Shown here: positions 1 through 10,570 of the stretch, in pieces | How the letters are laid out: each line of letters starts with the position of its first letter | How positions within the stretch are numbered: position 1 is the stretch's first letter | Source: JAGQWW01 sp041392845 | Lineage (GTDB): Bacteria > Bacteroidota > Bacteroidia > Chitinophagales > Saprospiraceae | Assembly: GCA_041392845.1 (NCBI GenBank) | Contig: JAWKLG010000005.1 | Location: forward strand, 1 to 64,000 | Direction: 5' to 3' | Length of the DNA stretch: 64,000 nucleotides | Notes under the pieces: generated by a model | Database searches by the model: none | What the model was told of the DNA's origin: nothing | The model's input: only the letters and a program-made list of their open reading frames with translations | Translations under genes and position numbers: made by a program

Positions 1-193
1 CAAATTCTTTCTCAAATTTGTCCAATAATTCAATATTTATTTTACCCCTTAATTTAATAAGTGGTTTAATTCGAACTTTATAAAAAAGCATAATATCAAA
101 CACTAAATAATTAAATGCATAACAAGATTATTGGAATGTTTAATCGATTATAAGTGTTAAAACTGTTTGTTGAGCTTGGGTCTTCCTTTACCA

Positions 194-209
194 CATGGCT
201 GAAGCCATG
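194..209. repeat. Perfect 7-bp-arm palindrome
   Basis: CATGGCT and AGCCATG are separated by GA. The palindrome is noncoding and its function is unknown. Confidence 0.5.
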
Positions 210-295
210 GGTTAATTAGGGAAAAGCATCGGATTCAATTCTCCTTGTTCCTAAACAACAAGCCTGTACCAATTCATCCTGCAAAATCTAAACAG

Positions 296-316
296 ATTCC
301 GGCTCAAGGCCGGAAT
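296..316. repeat. REP-like palindrome
   Basis: Arms ATTCCGG (296-302) and CCGGAAT (310-316) flank a 7-nt loop. The context ('attccggctcaaggccggaat') is typical of dispersed extragenic palindromes. No transposase partner is visible nearby. Confidence 0.5.
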
Positions 317-378
317 GACATTACCTCCTGAAAAAAATCCAGCCTCCAGCGTCTAGCACCTAGTATCCAGAACCCAGA

Positions 379-3318
379 TCACCTCAACGTCACATCTCCT
401 TTAAATAACTCCACTTGTCCATCGAAATATTCGACTTCGGCGAAGTAGACGAAGACTGCAGGGTTCATCAGTTTTCCTTTTAGGAAGCCGTCCCAGCCGT
501 GGTCGTCGGAGATGGGTTCGAAATTATAGGCTTCGTGGACGAGTTCGCCCCAGCGATCAAAAATCAGGAAGCTTTTTACCTGTGAGACAATTTTTGGATT
601 GCCATAAATGCGGAAAATATCATTGATGCCGTCTCTTCCTCCGGGGGAGAAAGCAGAAGGGATGTATATTCCTTTTTCCTTGACAACATTCAATTGCAAA
701 TTATCGTCAGCCGAACATCCGTTGGCACTTTGTATCCGAACGGTGTAAACCGTTTGGCCTTCGGGGGTGACGTAAAAGCTCAGGCAATTGGCAAGGTTGA
801 CTTCGTTGCAATCAGGAAACTGATCTACCGGCGTCCAGTCGATGCTGGTGAGTAGCTCGGGAGCGAAATTGGTAACTGCTTGCAACAATACACTATCGCC
901 GTAAGGAATGGGATCCTGATTGGCAAAAACAACCAATTCCACGGTCAATTCATTGGGTTCGTTGACGATGAATTTAATCTCATCTTCACAACCTTCAGCA
1001 TCCTGTACTCGGATAGTGTAAGTCCCCGGTCCCAGATTGGCAAAGGTTACCTGGCTGGAGAAATCTCCGCCGTTGAAAGAATATAAAAATGGAGGAGTGC
1101 CTCCCAAAACAGTATCAACTACGATAATTCCATCATTATAACCAAAACAGGAAATTTCCTGCACGGAAGCCAATAATTCCGGTGGCAATCCACCTTGTAC
1201 CACCACCACTTCATCCGTTTGAATACATCCGGTAACCGTATCCATGGCAGAAAGTGTGTACGTACCGGCACCCAAAGCAGTGCTCAGATAGGTTTGGTCG
1301 GAAGAAACAGCTCCGCCTGACCATTGATAAACGACGTTGGGACTGTTGTTGATGTTGGCATTTCCACCAATGGGCGAAATGGTATCGTAACAGGAAATTC
1401 TTTGATCCGCTCCGGCATCAGCAATGGGCAGCGGATTTATGCTTATTTCAAAAGTGGTATCATACTCGCAGGAATATTCCTGATAATGTATTTCTATGGT
1501 ATGCGTGCCTCTTCCGGCAAGGTTGGGATCAAAAAATCCACTGGCAGCATTGCCTGGACCATTCAAAGTGATGGTTCCTGCCGTTAGATTATTGAGTACT
1601 TCGATATGGGAACTTAGGTTTACCACAGGAGTATTTGGATACAAACAAATTGGATCAACCGGATCCAGGTCGAAAATTACATCCGGACAAGGCGGAGTAG
1701 CACAAGTCAGGGTAATCGTCGGAGGAGGACAAACAGACATGCTATCTACCGCTCTAACGGTGATGGTAATGCTGTCTTCAGGATTTAAATTACCAACGTT
1801 GAGTGACAAGGTGGTAGGATCTAAAGTAGCATAAGAAGGAGTATCTAGCAAATTCCAGAAATAATTGGTAGCACCTGGCACCGCTTCCCAGTCAAATATG
1901 ATTCCATCCAAAGTCGAGGTACAACCGAGAGTCAAATCGGGTAATGGCTCGTCTATTCTCAATTGTGTTTTAAAAGTATCGGACAAACATCCGTTGGCTT
2001 CCAGCCATAAACTCAAACTGTCCATGCCCGCAGCATCCCAGGTTAGTTTGTAAGGGCCTGCATTGGTATTGCCCGTCCATTCATTTCCATTTCCAAAGTT
2101 CCAATGGTACACCGAGCCATTGGGTGCAGTACCATTAAAGGAAACTATCAAAGTATCGCCCAGACACAAAACAGGGGAAGCAAAATACCTGGCTACCGGA
2201 GTACGGTTGATTTGCACCTGAATGGTATCTGAAAACAAACAACCGTCTTCTCGAACCCTTACCACGACCCTGTGGCTACCAGGACCTGCATTGACGGGTG
2301 AAAAGATTCCATTGGTATCCACATTGTTTCCAATCCAGCTAATGACTTCGTTACCAGTATTTCCACTGAGTTGGAAATAAGTTTTTAAATCAACATTTGG
2401 GGTCGTAGTTTCCAAACATATCGCAGGAGGAGTTCCAAGAGAAACATTGACCGGAGGACAAGGCTTTGCCTCACAGGTCAGGGTGTCCCTTGTCGGTCCA
2501 CAAATACTACTGGTTTGAGCAACTACTTCAATGGTTACCAGATCATTAGGTTGCAAACCGGTCACTTCATAGTTGTTTCCATTTCTGATGCCGCTGGTTC
2601 CCGAAAGTAAATTCACAGCGTATCCACTTGCTCCTGGAACATCATCCCAGGAGAAAATCACTTCATTATTAGATCCAAGACAGGTAATGTCTGGTTTTTC
2701 AAGTTCATCTTCTACTACCACATTGGCAGTAAAAGTATCTGATGGACAATTGTTTTCAGTTACCTGCAATCCAACCGTGTAGGTTCCGGGAGCATTCCAT
2801 TGAATTTCGTAGGGGCCGTCTCCAGTGGCTGCATTGACGTTGTTTCCACCATCAAAATCCCAACTAAAAATGGCATTGATGGTTCCGTTTCCTTCATAAG
2901 AAATCAAGGAGGAATTTCTTATACAAATCACACTATCTCTTGAAAAATCAGGAGTAGGTGGATCGGTAATCCTTATCCTTCTGGAAGCAATGAAGCTACA
3001 GGGACCTTCTGTATAAATCAGGTTGATGGTATTGTTTCCCGGATTGGCAGCCATTGGATCGAAGTTTCCATCGATGTCTACACCCGGGCCAAACCATTCC
3101 GGTGTTCCTCCCCCCATGGCATTGTTGGTAGTGAAAGTAAGTTGGAAAGGATTGATGATGCCCATTCTACAAATAGGCGCTACCGTATCAATAAAAACAT
3201 CTACCTGAGGACAGTTCTGTGCTCTACAATCAAGGGTAGCCGCATTACTTCCACAACCAGCAATTCCGTTTGCCTGGACACCAATGGTTATAGTTTGATT
3301 GGGAGCCAGGCCGGTCAC
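379..3318 (-). CDS. C-terminal part of giant CHU_C-domain surface protein
   Basis: This 979-codon reading frame is the C-terminal part of a much longer gene starting at 5855; its apparent start is only where the frame reopens after a frameshift. It alternates PKD-like modules (FSWDFDGG, YHWNFGNG) with fibronectin-III-like modules (VIFSWDDVPGASGYAVNL). Then comes a SprB-type repeat with ISCFGYNDG, and last a CHU_C gliding motility-associated domain of about 95 residues (YIPSAFSPGG, FLIFDRWGE, FKGDVTLR). CHU_C tails mark proteins exported by the type IX system and anchored or released at the cell surface. The tail closely parallels that of the protein ending at 61217. Role inferred: adhesin or matrix protein used in gliding or attachment. 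Confidence 0.8.
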   Translation of the reverse strand: MTGLAPNQTITIGVQANGIAGCGSNAATLDCRAQNCPQVDVFIDTVAPICRMGIINPFQLTFTTNNAMGGGTPEWFGPGVDIDGNFDPMAANPGNNTINLIYTEGPCSFIASRRIRITDPPTPDFSRDSVICIRNSSLISYEGNGTINAIFSWDFDGGNNVNAATGDGPYEIQWNAPGTYTVGLQVTENNCPSDTFTANVVVEDELEKPDITCLGSNNEVIFSWDDVPGASGYAVNLLSGTSGIRNGNNYEVTGLQPNDLVTIEVVAQTSSICGPTRDTLTCEAKPCPPVNVSLGTPPAICLETTTPNVDLKTYFQLSGNTGNEVISWIGNNVDTNGIFSPVNAGPGSHRVVVRVREDGCLFSDTIQVQINRTPVARYFASPVLCLGDTLIVSFNGTAPNGSVYHWNFGNGNEWTGNTNAGPYKLTWDAAGMDSLSLWLEANGCLSDTFKTQLRIDEPLPDLTLGCTSTLDGIIFDWEAVPGATNYFWNLLDTPSYATLDPTTLSLNVGNLNPEDSITITVRAVDSMSVCPPPTITLTCATPPCPDVIFDLDPVDPICLYPNTPVVNLSSHIEVLNNLTAGTITLNGPGNAASGFFDPNLAGRGTHTIEIHYQEYSCEYDTTFEISINPLPIADAGADQRISCYDTISPIGGNANINNSPNVVYQWSGGAVSSDQTYLSTALGAGTYTLSAMDTVTGCIQTDEVVVVQGGLPPELLASVQEISCFGYNDGIIVVDTVLGGTPPFLYSFNGGDFSSQVTFANLGPGTYTIRVQDAEGCEDEIKFIVNEPNELTVELVVFANQDPIPYGDSVLLQAVTNFAPELLTSIDWTPVDQFPDCNEVNLANCLSFYVTPEGQTVYTVRIQSANGCSADDNLQLNVVKEKGIYIPSAFSPGGRDGINDIFRIYGNPKIVSQVKSFLIFDRWGELVHEAYNFEPISDDHGWDGFLKGKLMNPAVFVYFAEVEYFDGQVELFKGDVTLR

Positions 3319-4901
3319 TGTGAAGGTGGTACTATCCTGAACTCCTTGGGGTATTCCATTGATTTCAATATTGTAATCTTCGGCTCCAATGACATCGTCC
3401 TGCCGAGAAAGTAATGGAATCTGATGGTTGAAAGAGCAATGATAATAGGTGGTTCAATGTTTCCGACGACCATTACAGTATCTCTGAAATAACAAATGGT
3501 TCCTCCTCCAACATCCTGACCTACACTAAAGAACATAAATTCCAGGGTTGAACCGTTACCATGGGACCATCAGTAGGCCGTCCATTGATATTTCCGGTTT
3601 GTCCGGTAGTCCAATTGTAAGTAATATTTTTGACCCGAAGTAATTTCCGGCCCATCCAAATCCATAGTGAATCCAGGCACACAATCAAAAGGTGCCGGAT
3701 TGGTACCAAAGCTCTAGGTCGGGTAACGTTCAGCAGTTAAATTTGTACTGTCACATCTCAGAAGATAACGCTGCACATATTCTCCTGGCATCACAAACAT
3801 TGTAATTGTACCAGGTAAAATAATCCCCACCACATATGGTGGTATCCAAATCAGTTGAAACCCCTTTGACGAGAAGCAAAGGTGTAACAAACCATAGAGT
3901 CACACCGATTGCCGGCCACCACCACACAATAAAGTTCCAGAGCAGAAATCTCTCCCGGACAATTTCCTGTGATACAATAATCTGTTTCACTGATGGGATA
4001 ATCGACCGAACACACAAACATGGTGTCAAGGTAATTGGTCCCTTTCTTTTTCTCTACCATCTTTATTTGAATACAGGTATCTTCTCCAACAAAACAAGGA
4101 TTGTAAGGCGTAATGTAAACTTCCATCGTCACCGAATTCCACAACACACAAATTGATTTTCCTCCTGTCCGCGACGATAATTTCTCCATCTCCATCGACG
4201 GTCCAATTGTAATTGGTAGCTCCGTTTACTGTGGGTACTTCATAACATACCGTTTGACCGGGACATGGATCTTCATCAAATTCAGGTTCTATGTCGCTTG
4301 GCAGGTCAGGAGGACCTGTTGTTACTCCACCGATAATGTTGATTTGAATATCACAAACATCCCCAGCGAAGCCATCAATCATGATATAATATACTTCACC
4401 CGGAAACAAACCTGTATGAGATTTGTCCGGGGAACACGGTTTCCACTTACTTGAAAAACAGGAGGAAACAGGAACCAAATTGACATCCGTCATATACAAT
4501 TGTACCCCTTGCCCGTTCCTGCAATTCCAGGAAGTAATAGTTACTGAAGCTGTTGTTGAACCGGCTACAAAAGCCAACCACTGATTGTTTTCTATAGAAC
4601 CACAGAATCCTGCAGGGAACAAATTGGGAGTATAGCCTGCTGTTGAACCGATATACACCGTCCACAAATGGCACAACCGGGTGGTTCATCACCAGCTACA
4701 CCACAAGGATCCGGTAAAGGAGAAGTTACTCGTACATCGACACAGGAAGTATCGGCACATCCGGGTAATGGGATCGGCTGCTTCAAATACAGGTTCCTGA
4801 TATCAATATTTCATGCGTTCTGGCTGTTTTGTTTGGAAGTGGTCGACCATTTCATTGAGCCACCTGTAATTGTAATTTGCTCCGCTGGTAAAGATATCCG
4901 G
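3315..4901 (-). pseudogene. Frameshifted middle of the giant CHU_C protein
   Basis: Short minus-strand frames here hand over to one another and keep homology-like content. Positions 4026-4676 encode a module with SIENNQWLAFVAGSTTASVT and YTPNLFPAGFCGS, typical of the Cys-rich modules of Bacteroidota surface proteins. Positions 4592-4786 continue it (DPCGVAGDEPPGC). Positions 3851-4195, 3751-4029, 3521-3709 and 3315-3536 link to the C-terminal part. At least six frame changes are needed to read one protein through. The dense indels could be gene decay, but they also fit uncorrected sequencing errors. Confidence 0.7.
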
Positions 4902-5855
4902 TTATGTTTGTGGAATTTGTGCTGCCCGGAAGGCAATGGTTGGTCCTCCTGTAATGGCCACCTGTGGATCCGGATATTTGCACACCTGAAGCACATGAAT
5001 TCCGTTTTTCATGATAATAGTGTCGTCTACATTCAAACAATCTCCAAACCAATTGTAGCAAGAGCCTTTACAATACAAGGCAGACGAATAATTATACACC
5101 TTATCATTGGCAGTCACATGTAAAACATCACAAAGCTGGGTGACATTTCCATTTCTATCTGTAATGTCTACACAAATCTGGTAATCTCCAGCCAGGTCTG
5201 CAGCCAACACAATCTTTGGCGTGCCTTGTCCTTGAGCATTTAACACCGGGAGGAACCGGGTCCAATTGTAAGTTGCTCCGGAACCGGCATTTTCAACCCA
5301 AAACTTGCTAATACTTCCGACTCCCAAATCAAAAACGCCATGCAAACCCGGGTTGTCCAAACCAAAAGTTTCCAAACCTTCCGCAAAGACTGCATATTGG
5401 CAATTCCAGCCTGGTTGTTTGGTAAAAATAACGAGGTGGTATCTTTTTCCCGGAGTAAGCCCTCCTACAAAGTAATTTTGATTGGCAATTCCGCCGATTT
5501 GAAAGCCATAACAGCCTGTTACCACTTCAAAATTTTCATCAACCACTGTCATGTCAATTCCAAAAGTAGGCAGACGAGGCACGCAGGATAAGCCTTTCAC
5601 TACAAAATTCACTTCTTCGCAAAGTGGAATAAATTGCACCCAGGCATCATTAAAAATATTATTACACCCGGGACCTGAAAATCCACTCACCACTGTACTG
5701 GTGGTATAAACATTGGTTACTCCCCGCACCAAATTGGTATCCATAAGACAACCGGGCGGCTCATCCATCGGAAAGCCACAAATGCTGTCTGGAACTTGTG
5801 CGGAAATAGAATATAGGGAGGTAAATACAATAAAGAGCGTAAAAATTATCCTCAT
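4902..5855 (-). CDS. N-terminal part of giant CHU_C-domain surface protein
   Basis: This is the first 317 codons of the gene that runs on to 379. It starts with a Sec signal peptide (MRIIFTLFIVFTSLYSISAQ), then a module with DEPPGC and NDAWVQFIPLC that is common at the front of secreted Saprospiraceae proteins, then a PKD-like stretch (GATYNWTRFLP). The frame is lost near 4902, just where WLNEMVDHFQ would continue in another frame. With the middle and C-terminal parts, the intended protein is about 1,820 residues. The region upstream (5856-6250) is noncoding repeat, so the gene stands alone. Confidence 0.75.
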   Translation of the reverse strand: MRIIFTLFIVFTSLYSISAQVPDSICGFPMDEPPGCLMDTNLVRGVTNVYTTSTVVSGFSGPGCNNIFNDAWVQFIPLCEEVNFVVKGLSCVPRLPTFGIDMTVVDENFEVVTGCYGFQIGGIANQNYFVGGLTPGKRYHLVIFTKQPGWNCQYAVFAEGLETFGLDNPGLHGVFDLGVGSISKFWVENAGSGATYNWTRFLPVLNAQGQGTPKIVLAADLAGDYQICVDITDRNGNVTQLCDVLHVTANDKVYNYSSALYCKGSCYNWFGDCLNVDDTIIMKNGIHVLQVCKYPDPQVAITGGPTIAFRAAQIPQT

Positions 5856-5980
5856 AAGGTGTACTTAAAGCCAAAGGTTTTGCAAAGGCTACTAAGTTAA
5901 GGATTATTGAAAGGAAATGAAGGTTTATTCCATTTTTTGGGTCGAATTTTAATGTAAGTAACACCAGCGAAAGCAAAATT

Positions 5981-6250
5981 CTGGCTGTTGGCTATTGGCT
6001 GTTGGCCATTGGCCATTGGCATCTTGTAGGGGTTGGCTGAGCCAACCCTGGAACGATGGAATGTAAAAAAATAAGTACAACTCACTTTTAAACGATTGAT
6101 TTTTTAAAAGCCAATAGCCAACGGCCAAAACATGGCTGTGCCAACCCTGGAACGATGGAATGATTTAGAATAAGCACAATATATTTTTATCCGAGATTTT
6201 CATTAGCCAACAGCCAATGGCCAATGGCCAATAGCCATCAGCCAACAGCT
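5981..6250. repeat. Dispersed repeat with palindromic core (copy 1 plus partial copy)
   Basis: The unit 5981-6130 runs: GGCTGTTGGCC/CATTGG phrases, TGTAGGGG, the perfect hairpin GGGTTGGC-TGA-GCCAACCC (6030-6048), TGGAACGATGGAATG, an AT-rich piece with AACGATTGATTTTTTAAA, then inverted CCAATAGCCAACGGCC phrases. A second partial unit follows at 6131-6250. The same unit lies in opposite orientation at 13377-13548, and a partial one at 12920-13030. Its ends are complementary, so each unit could fold as a whole. It is noncoding, and no transposase is recognised in it. Confidence 0.75.
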
Positions 6251-6955
6251 TCACTTTACAAACTTCTCCAAAAACTCTTCCTTATACGCCCGGCCCATCG
6301 GGATTACAGTCCCGTCTTCGAGATGAATTTGATTGGAAGAAATCTTTTCAATTTTGGTGGTTTGGATGATGTAGGATTTATGTACACGGTGAAATTTAGC
6401 CGCATCCAATTGTTCGAGCCAATATCTGAGCGGCTCTGAGGAAAGTTGCTTTTTATTCGGCAGGAATACTTCGGTGTAATCTGCATCTGATTTGATATAC
6501 AATACATCCGCCAAGGTTATTTTTATCAAATCATAACCTGATTTAATAAAAATTTCCCTCTTTTCGGAAGGGATTCCGCTTACACCGGCTTCTTTGATTT
6601 CTGTAAAAGAACGGTTAGGGATTTTGGCAACAGCTTTTACAAAACGTTGAAATGAAAAAGGCTTTAATAAATAATCCACTACATCCAGATCGTAACTTTC
6701 CAATGCATAATCTGGGAAGGCGGTGGTAAGAATGACTGCCGGTGGATGGCTGAGCGTTTTTAAAAAATCTATGCCGGAGATCTTAGGCAAGTGAATGTCC
6801 AAAAATATTAAATCAACCTGATTGGATTTCAGGAATTCCATAGCCTGAATAGCATCTGAGAAAGTACCTATTAACTCCAAACTGCCCAGATCGTCTATGT
6901 ATTTTTTTAAAACACGTTGGGCAGGTGGTTGGTCTTCTATTATGATGCAGGTCAT
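6251..6955 (-). CDS. LytTR-family response regulator
   Basis: A 234-residue two-domain regulator. Residues 1-115 are a receiver domain with acidic residues E7 and D8, phosphoacceptor Asp53 in LIFLDIHLP, and the conserved Lys in LLKPF. Residues 135-234 are a LytTR DNA-binding domain (IFIKSGYDLIKI, FHRVHKSYIIQ, IPMGRAYKEEF). Its ATG overlaps the stop of the upstream histidine kinase (ATGA), so the two are translated together and form a two-component pair. LytTR regulators usually bind short direct repeats upstream of their targets. The targets cannot be told from this window. Confidence 0.93.
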   Translation of the reverse strand: MTCIIIEDQPPAQRVLKKYIDDLGSLELIGTFSDAIQAMEFLKSNQVDLIFLDIHLPKISGIDFLKTLSHPPAVILTTAFPDYALESYDLDVVDYLLKPFSFQRFVKAVAKIPNRSFTEIKEAGVSGIPSEKREIFIKSGYDLIKITLADVLYIKSDADYTEVFLPNKKQLSSEPLRYWLEQLDAAKFHRVHKSYIIQTTKIEKISSNQIHLEDGTVIPMGRAYKEEFLEKFVK

Positions 6956-7983
6956 ATTTCGGTTGCTTTGTGAAGTTGCATGCTCAATTGAACAAAATAT
7001 TCATCATCTTTTTGTTCAATGTTTAATTTGTGTTTGTCAGGATAAAGGAGATTCAATCTTTTCTTCACATTCTCCAACCCTATTCCATGCGCCAAATCAT
7101 TGGTATTGGATTGTTTCAAATAGGTATTCTGACAAGTAAAAGTAAGCAATCCTTCATCAGTCATTTCTACCAGGACGTCGATTTTGATTTTATCTGATTG
7201 ACTGGCGGTACCGTGTTTAAAAGCATTTTCAATAAAAACTATTAAAATAAGAGGTGCAATACGGTATTCTGAACGAATATTTATAGTAGAAAAATTTACT
7301 TCTCCTCTTTCTTCTATCTGCAACTCATTCAACTTGATGAAATTTTCCAGCTGATTCATTTCCTTTTGAAGGGGCACATAATCTTCCTTGCATTCGTACA
7401 ACATGTACCTCAAAACTCCCGACAACTCCAGAATGATTTCCGGAGTCTTGGGAGAACTTTCTATGGCGTATGAATATAAATTATGAAGGTTGTTGAAGAG
7501 AAAGTGAGGGTTGATTTGTGATTTTAAAAATTGCAATTCACTTTCCTGAACGGTTTCCCTCAACTCGTCGACTTCCCGTTGTTTAACCAATGCATCCCAG
7601 GCAAATTTGAAGCCGGTTAAAATGATCAGGACCGGTAAAATTCCCAAGAGGGTAAGGAATACACCCGGAAACCTTTTGGCACGGGTGTCAGGGAAATAAA
7701 TTTGCTCCAGACCCAATTCTTCTACAATTATCAAACCTGCAACTATCAATGCTGCATATAAAAAGAATTGCAGGTACTTCTTTTTATAATAAAACCTAGG
7801 TAGCAGGATGTAATTGATTAAAAATGCAGCAAATGCATAGGTTAAAAAATATACAACCTGATATTGTTGGATGTTGGGATTGTTTTTATCGAAAGAATAA
7901 AACAGAAACACCAGCAGATGGAAAACCAACTGAAATAAAAACTCCCTAAAAGCAAGGTTATTGGCTATTCTTTTTTGAAACAT
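6952..7983 (-). CDS. LytS-type sensor histidine kinase
   Basis: 343 residues. The N-terminal half has about four hydrophobic membrane segments (about 13-30, 42-62, 70-90, 107-127). A short coiled stretch follows, then the His_kinase domain with the phosphoacceptor in INPHFLFNNLHN (His160) and a compact HATPase domain (FIENAFKHG, HGIGLENVKKRL). There is no periplasmic sensor domain, which is usual for this Bacteroidota subfamily. It is the partner of the LytTR regulator immediately downstream, with a 4-bp overlap. It is transcribed divergently from the TonB receptor at 8184. The signal sensed is unknown. Confidence 0.92.
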   Translation of the reverse strand: MFQKRIANNLAFREFLFQLVFHLLVFLFYSFDKNNPNIQQYQVVYFLTYAFAAFLINYILLPRFYYKKKYLQFFLYAALIVAGLIIVEELGLEQIYFPDTRAKRFPGVFLTLLGILPVLIILTGFKFAWDALVKQREVDELRETVQESELQFLKSQINPHFLFNNLHNLYSYAIESSPKTPEIILELSGVLRYMLYECKEDYVPLQKEMNQLENFIKLNELQIEERGEVNFSTINIRSEYRIAPLILIVFIENAFKHGTASQSDKIKIDVLVEMTDEGLLTFTCQNTYLKQSNTNDLAHGIGLENVKKRLNLLYPDKHKLNIEQKDDEYFVQLSMQLHKATEI

Positions 7984-8183
7984 TATTCAAATGTAAATTT
8001 TCCCATGGAAGCTTAAAAAAGGATTCGGTAAACAACCATTTGGGCAGGTTCAACAACCTAAATGGCCTGTTTTATGTTAGACATGTCGTTCAAGGGATTA
8101 GATATGCAGTTCAAAGAATGAATTTTCTCTTTTTAAAAATTAGTTTCTCCTTTGCAACATCACCGAATGAAAAGAACTATTTT

Positions 8184-9071
8184 ATGAAAACCAGTTTTTA
8201 CAATTTTCTACTGTTTAGTGTATTCTTCTGCTTAGGCAATGTCGCCCTCGCTCAAAACCCAACCATAACAATTCGGGGTAAAGTCGTTGAAAGCACCAAT
8301 CAAAATCCTGTTGAATTTGCAACCATCATGGTGGCTGATGCTGAAACCGGCAATGCGCTTACAGGAATGACCACCGACATCAACGGTGATTTTGTCGTGA
8401 AAACAGAATCAGACAATTTTTATTTAGAAATAAGCTTCATCGGTTTTCAAAGCCTTACCATCAAGGACTTTAAAATTGAAAACAATACGGTCGATCTTGG
8501 CATGGTCGAACTTTCTGAGGATAGTGAAGTCCTGGAAGAAGTCGTGGTAAGAGCCGAAAAATCTTCTACAGAATTTAAGTTGGATAAAAGAGTCTTCAAT
8601 GTAGGAAAAGACATTAGTTCTACGGGCGCAAGCGCCCTTGAAGTACTAAATAACGTTCCATCCGTAAACGTAAACATAGAAGGAGAAATCAGCTTGCGTG
8701 GAAGTTCAGGTGTACAAATTCTCATCAATGGAAAACCATCAGTGCTAGCCAGCGAATCGGGTAATACCCTGGGTACCATCACCGCAGATATGATTGAATC
8801 GATTGAGGTAATCACCAATCCATCAGCGAAATATGATGCTGAGGGAACTTCCGGTATCATCAACATTATTATTAAAAAAGAAGAAAGGGAAGGACTAAAC
8901 GGATCCATAAGTGTCAATACAGGGATCCCCGACAATCATAGCATCGGTGTAAGTTTGAACAGAAGAACCGAAAAGTTTAACCTTTTTAGTCAGCTTGGAG
9001 CAGGTTATCGTTCTATGCCTCGTGAAGAAGAGACATCAATACCAATCCCAATACCGGTAATACCATTTTGA
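8184..9071 (+). CDS. TonB-dependent receptor, N-terminal part (frame broken at about 9030)
   Basis: The start at 8184 gives a clean signal peptide (MKTSFYNFLLFSVFFCLGN..LAQ); the open frame upstream has none. The order is: carboxypeptidase-regulatory-like domain (about 25-110, ITIRGKVVESTNQNPVEFAT), then a TonB plug (SALEVLNNVPSVNV, VQILINGKPS, IEVITNPSAKYDAEG). This is the arrangement of 'outer membrane beta-barrel family' receptors. Past about 9030 the true continuation is in another frame (NTGNTILSEGTG), so the listed stop is not the natural one. The downstream PepSY-type protein suggests metal or siderophore uptake, by inference. Confidence 0.85.
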   Translation: MKTSFYNFLLFSVFFCLGNVALAQNPTITIRGKVVESTNQNPVEFATIMVADAETGNALTGMTTDINGDFVVKTESDNFYLEISFIGFQSLTIKDFKIENNTVDLGMVELSEDSEVLEEVVVRAEKSSTEFKLDKRVFNVGKDISSTGASALEVLNNVPSVNVNIEGEISLRGSSGVQILINGKPSVLASESGNTLGTITADMIESIEVITNPSAKYDAEGTSGIINIIIKKEEREGLNGSISVNTGIPDNHSIGVSLNRRTEKFNLFSQLGAGYRSMPREEETSIPIPIPVIPF

Positions 9072-10570
9072 GTGAAGGAACCGGGAATATATAAATGAGA
9101 CTTTTTTCAGAATCTGATTTTGCAGCGATTATCACACCAGCGATCAGTGTTGACTCCTTTTCGCCGGGAAATTGCCGATGTGCTTCAATAATGAAGATCA
9201 GCCCTCAAGAACTGATTTTACCATGCCAGGAACCAACGGGAGCTCCTGATGCCCAATGGTATCGAGAAGAAGTTATCGGGAAGCGACTAATCCTAAATGG
9301 CAATACGAATTGCAGTATAAGAAGGACTTAAAGACCATGAGGATCACGATTTGTTGTTCTCAGCTTAGTACTTTTGGAAAAGATCTGACTTTCAATTTAC
9401 AAATATCATTGATGTTGTTGGAAGAAGCCAGCTTCAACCAGAAACGAGGAACCAACTTTCATAGAAGCGCGAAATACACCTTCAGGTGCCGATTACCCGC
9501 CCTTTAATGATAACATGACCTTGAAACAGGTGGGCAATACCTTATCAACGATGAGAATGATTTTGCGGTAAGTGATTTGGTCAATGGCGATTGGGTTCCA
9601 AATCCAAACCTCACCAATATTTTTTGAATACGATCAAAATGTCCTTGCTGTATACGGAACCGACATATGAAGGAAAAAAAATGGGGTGTAAAGGCAGGAC
9701 TAAGAGTTGAGAATACAGACTTAAAAACCTATCTGGTCAACACAGAAGAAAACCAACGATCAGAACTTTACCAATTTTTTCCAACCCTGCATAGTTCCTA
9801 TAAAATCAACCAAAGAATATCCTGTTCAGGCGGCGTTCTGCAGACGTATTTACTGTCCGAGATTATGGGATTCTTAAACTATTTTTTAACATCAGAAATA
9901 ATCTCAGCATCTGCATGGGAAATCCTGACTTGTTGCCGGAATTTACCGACTCGTATGAGAGGTAATTGAAGCATTTTTAGAAAAAGCTTCCATCAACTTT
10001 GAGTTTGATTACCGATATACAACCGACAAAATTGACCGTAGTCAGCTTTTTTGAAGACAATGTGGCACGAACATGCCCAAATGTTAAACCAATGGAAGCA
10101 ACGGAATTGAAATCAACGGAAAATTTGATGCTTCAGCCGTGGACTTTAAACGGTGATTTCAATTACAATTACTTCCAGCGTAAAGGAAAGTCGAATCTTT
10201 TCGGGATTTTGCAGCCGATCAATATTCAGCAAAGAGACCACAGTAAATTCAAATTACCGGCAGATTTGAAGTAGAAATAACCGGAAGGTACCAATCCAGA
10301 GAACAACCATTCAGAGTTTGGATTGACTTCGCCACAGCAGACATGGGAGTAAGAAAGAAAATCTTCAAAGGAAAAGGAGTTATTAACTCGGCGTAGTGAT
10401 ATTTTCTTTTCGCTTCACGAATTCGTGAAAGCGAAACCACACAGCCCAACTTTTACCTTTATAACTGGGACAGAAGAGGACGATTTATCACGTCATTCAG
10501 TTATGGATTTGGAAAAGGTGAAGCCATGGAATACTCCGGAAGAAGACATCATTGATAAAAAGAACTTGCA
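9072..10570 (+). pseudogene. Frameshifted beta-barrel of the TonB receptor
   Basis: Receptor barrel sequence can be followed across several frames: WGVKAGLRVENTDLKTYLV and YQFFPTLHSSYKINQRIS (9667-9830), YTTDKID-type text (about 10010-10035), LNGDFNYNYFQRKGKSN (10145-10195), and the barrel end NWDRRGRFIT..FGKGEAMEYSGR (about 10465-10550). At least eight indels separate the pieces. The normal length would be about 800 residues. The breaks are too many and too evenly spread for a single mutation. They suggest either strong decay or an uncorrected noisy read. Confidence 0.75.

Larger units (their letters stand above)
1..378. other. Intergenic region with two palindromes
   Basis: No gene is supported here. 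Two perfect short palindromes are visible: CATGGCT-GA-AGCCATG at 194-209 and ATTCCGG-7 nt-CCGGAAT at 296-316. The latter resembles REP-like hairpins scattered through many genomes. Positions 335-378 hold a run of related phrases (cagcgtctag, tagtatccag) that on the minus strand read like the ctggacgctggatgct phrase near 25690. The region lies downstream of the minus-strand CHU_C gene, but no hairpin here is followed by a clear T-run. Confidence 0.5.

Noticed and set aside
4668..5123. Plus-strand frame of 151 codons opposite the giant gene
   Set aside because: It has no recognisable motif or leader and lies opposite clear minus-strand surface-protein sequence. A shadow.
8040..8183. Upstream extension of the TonB receptor start
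   Set aside because: The extra codons lack a signal peptide; the Met at 8184 begins a proper one.
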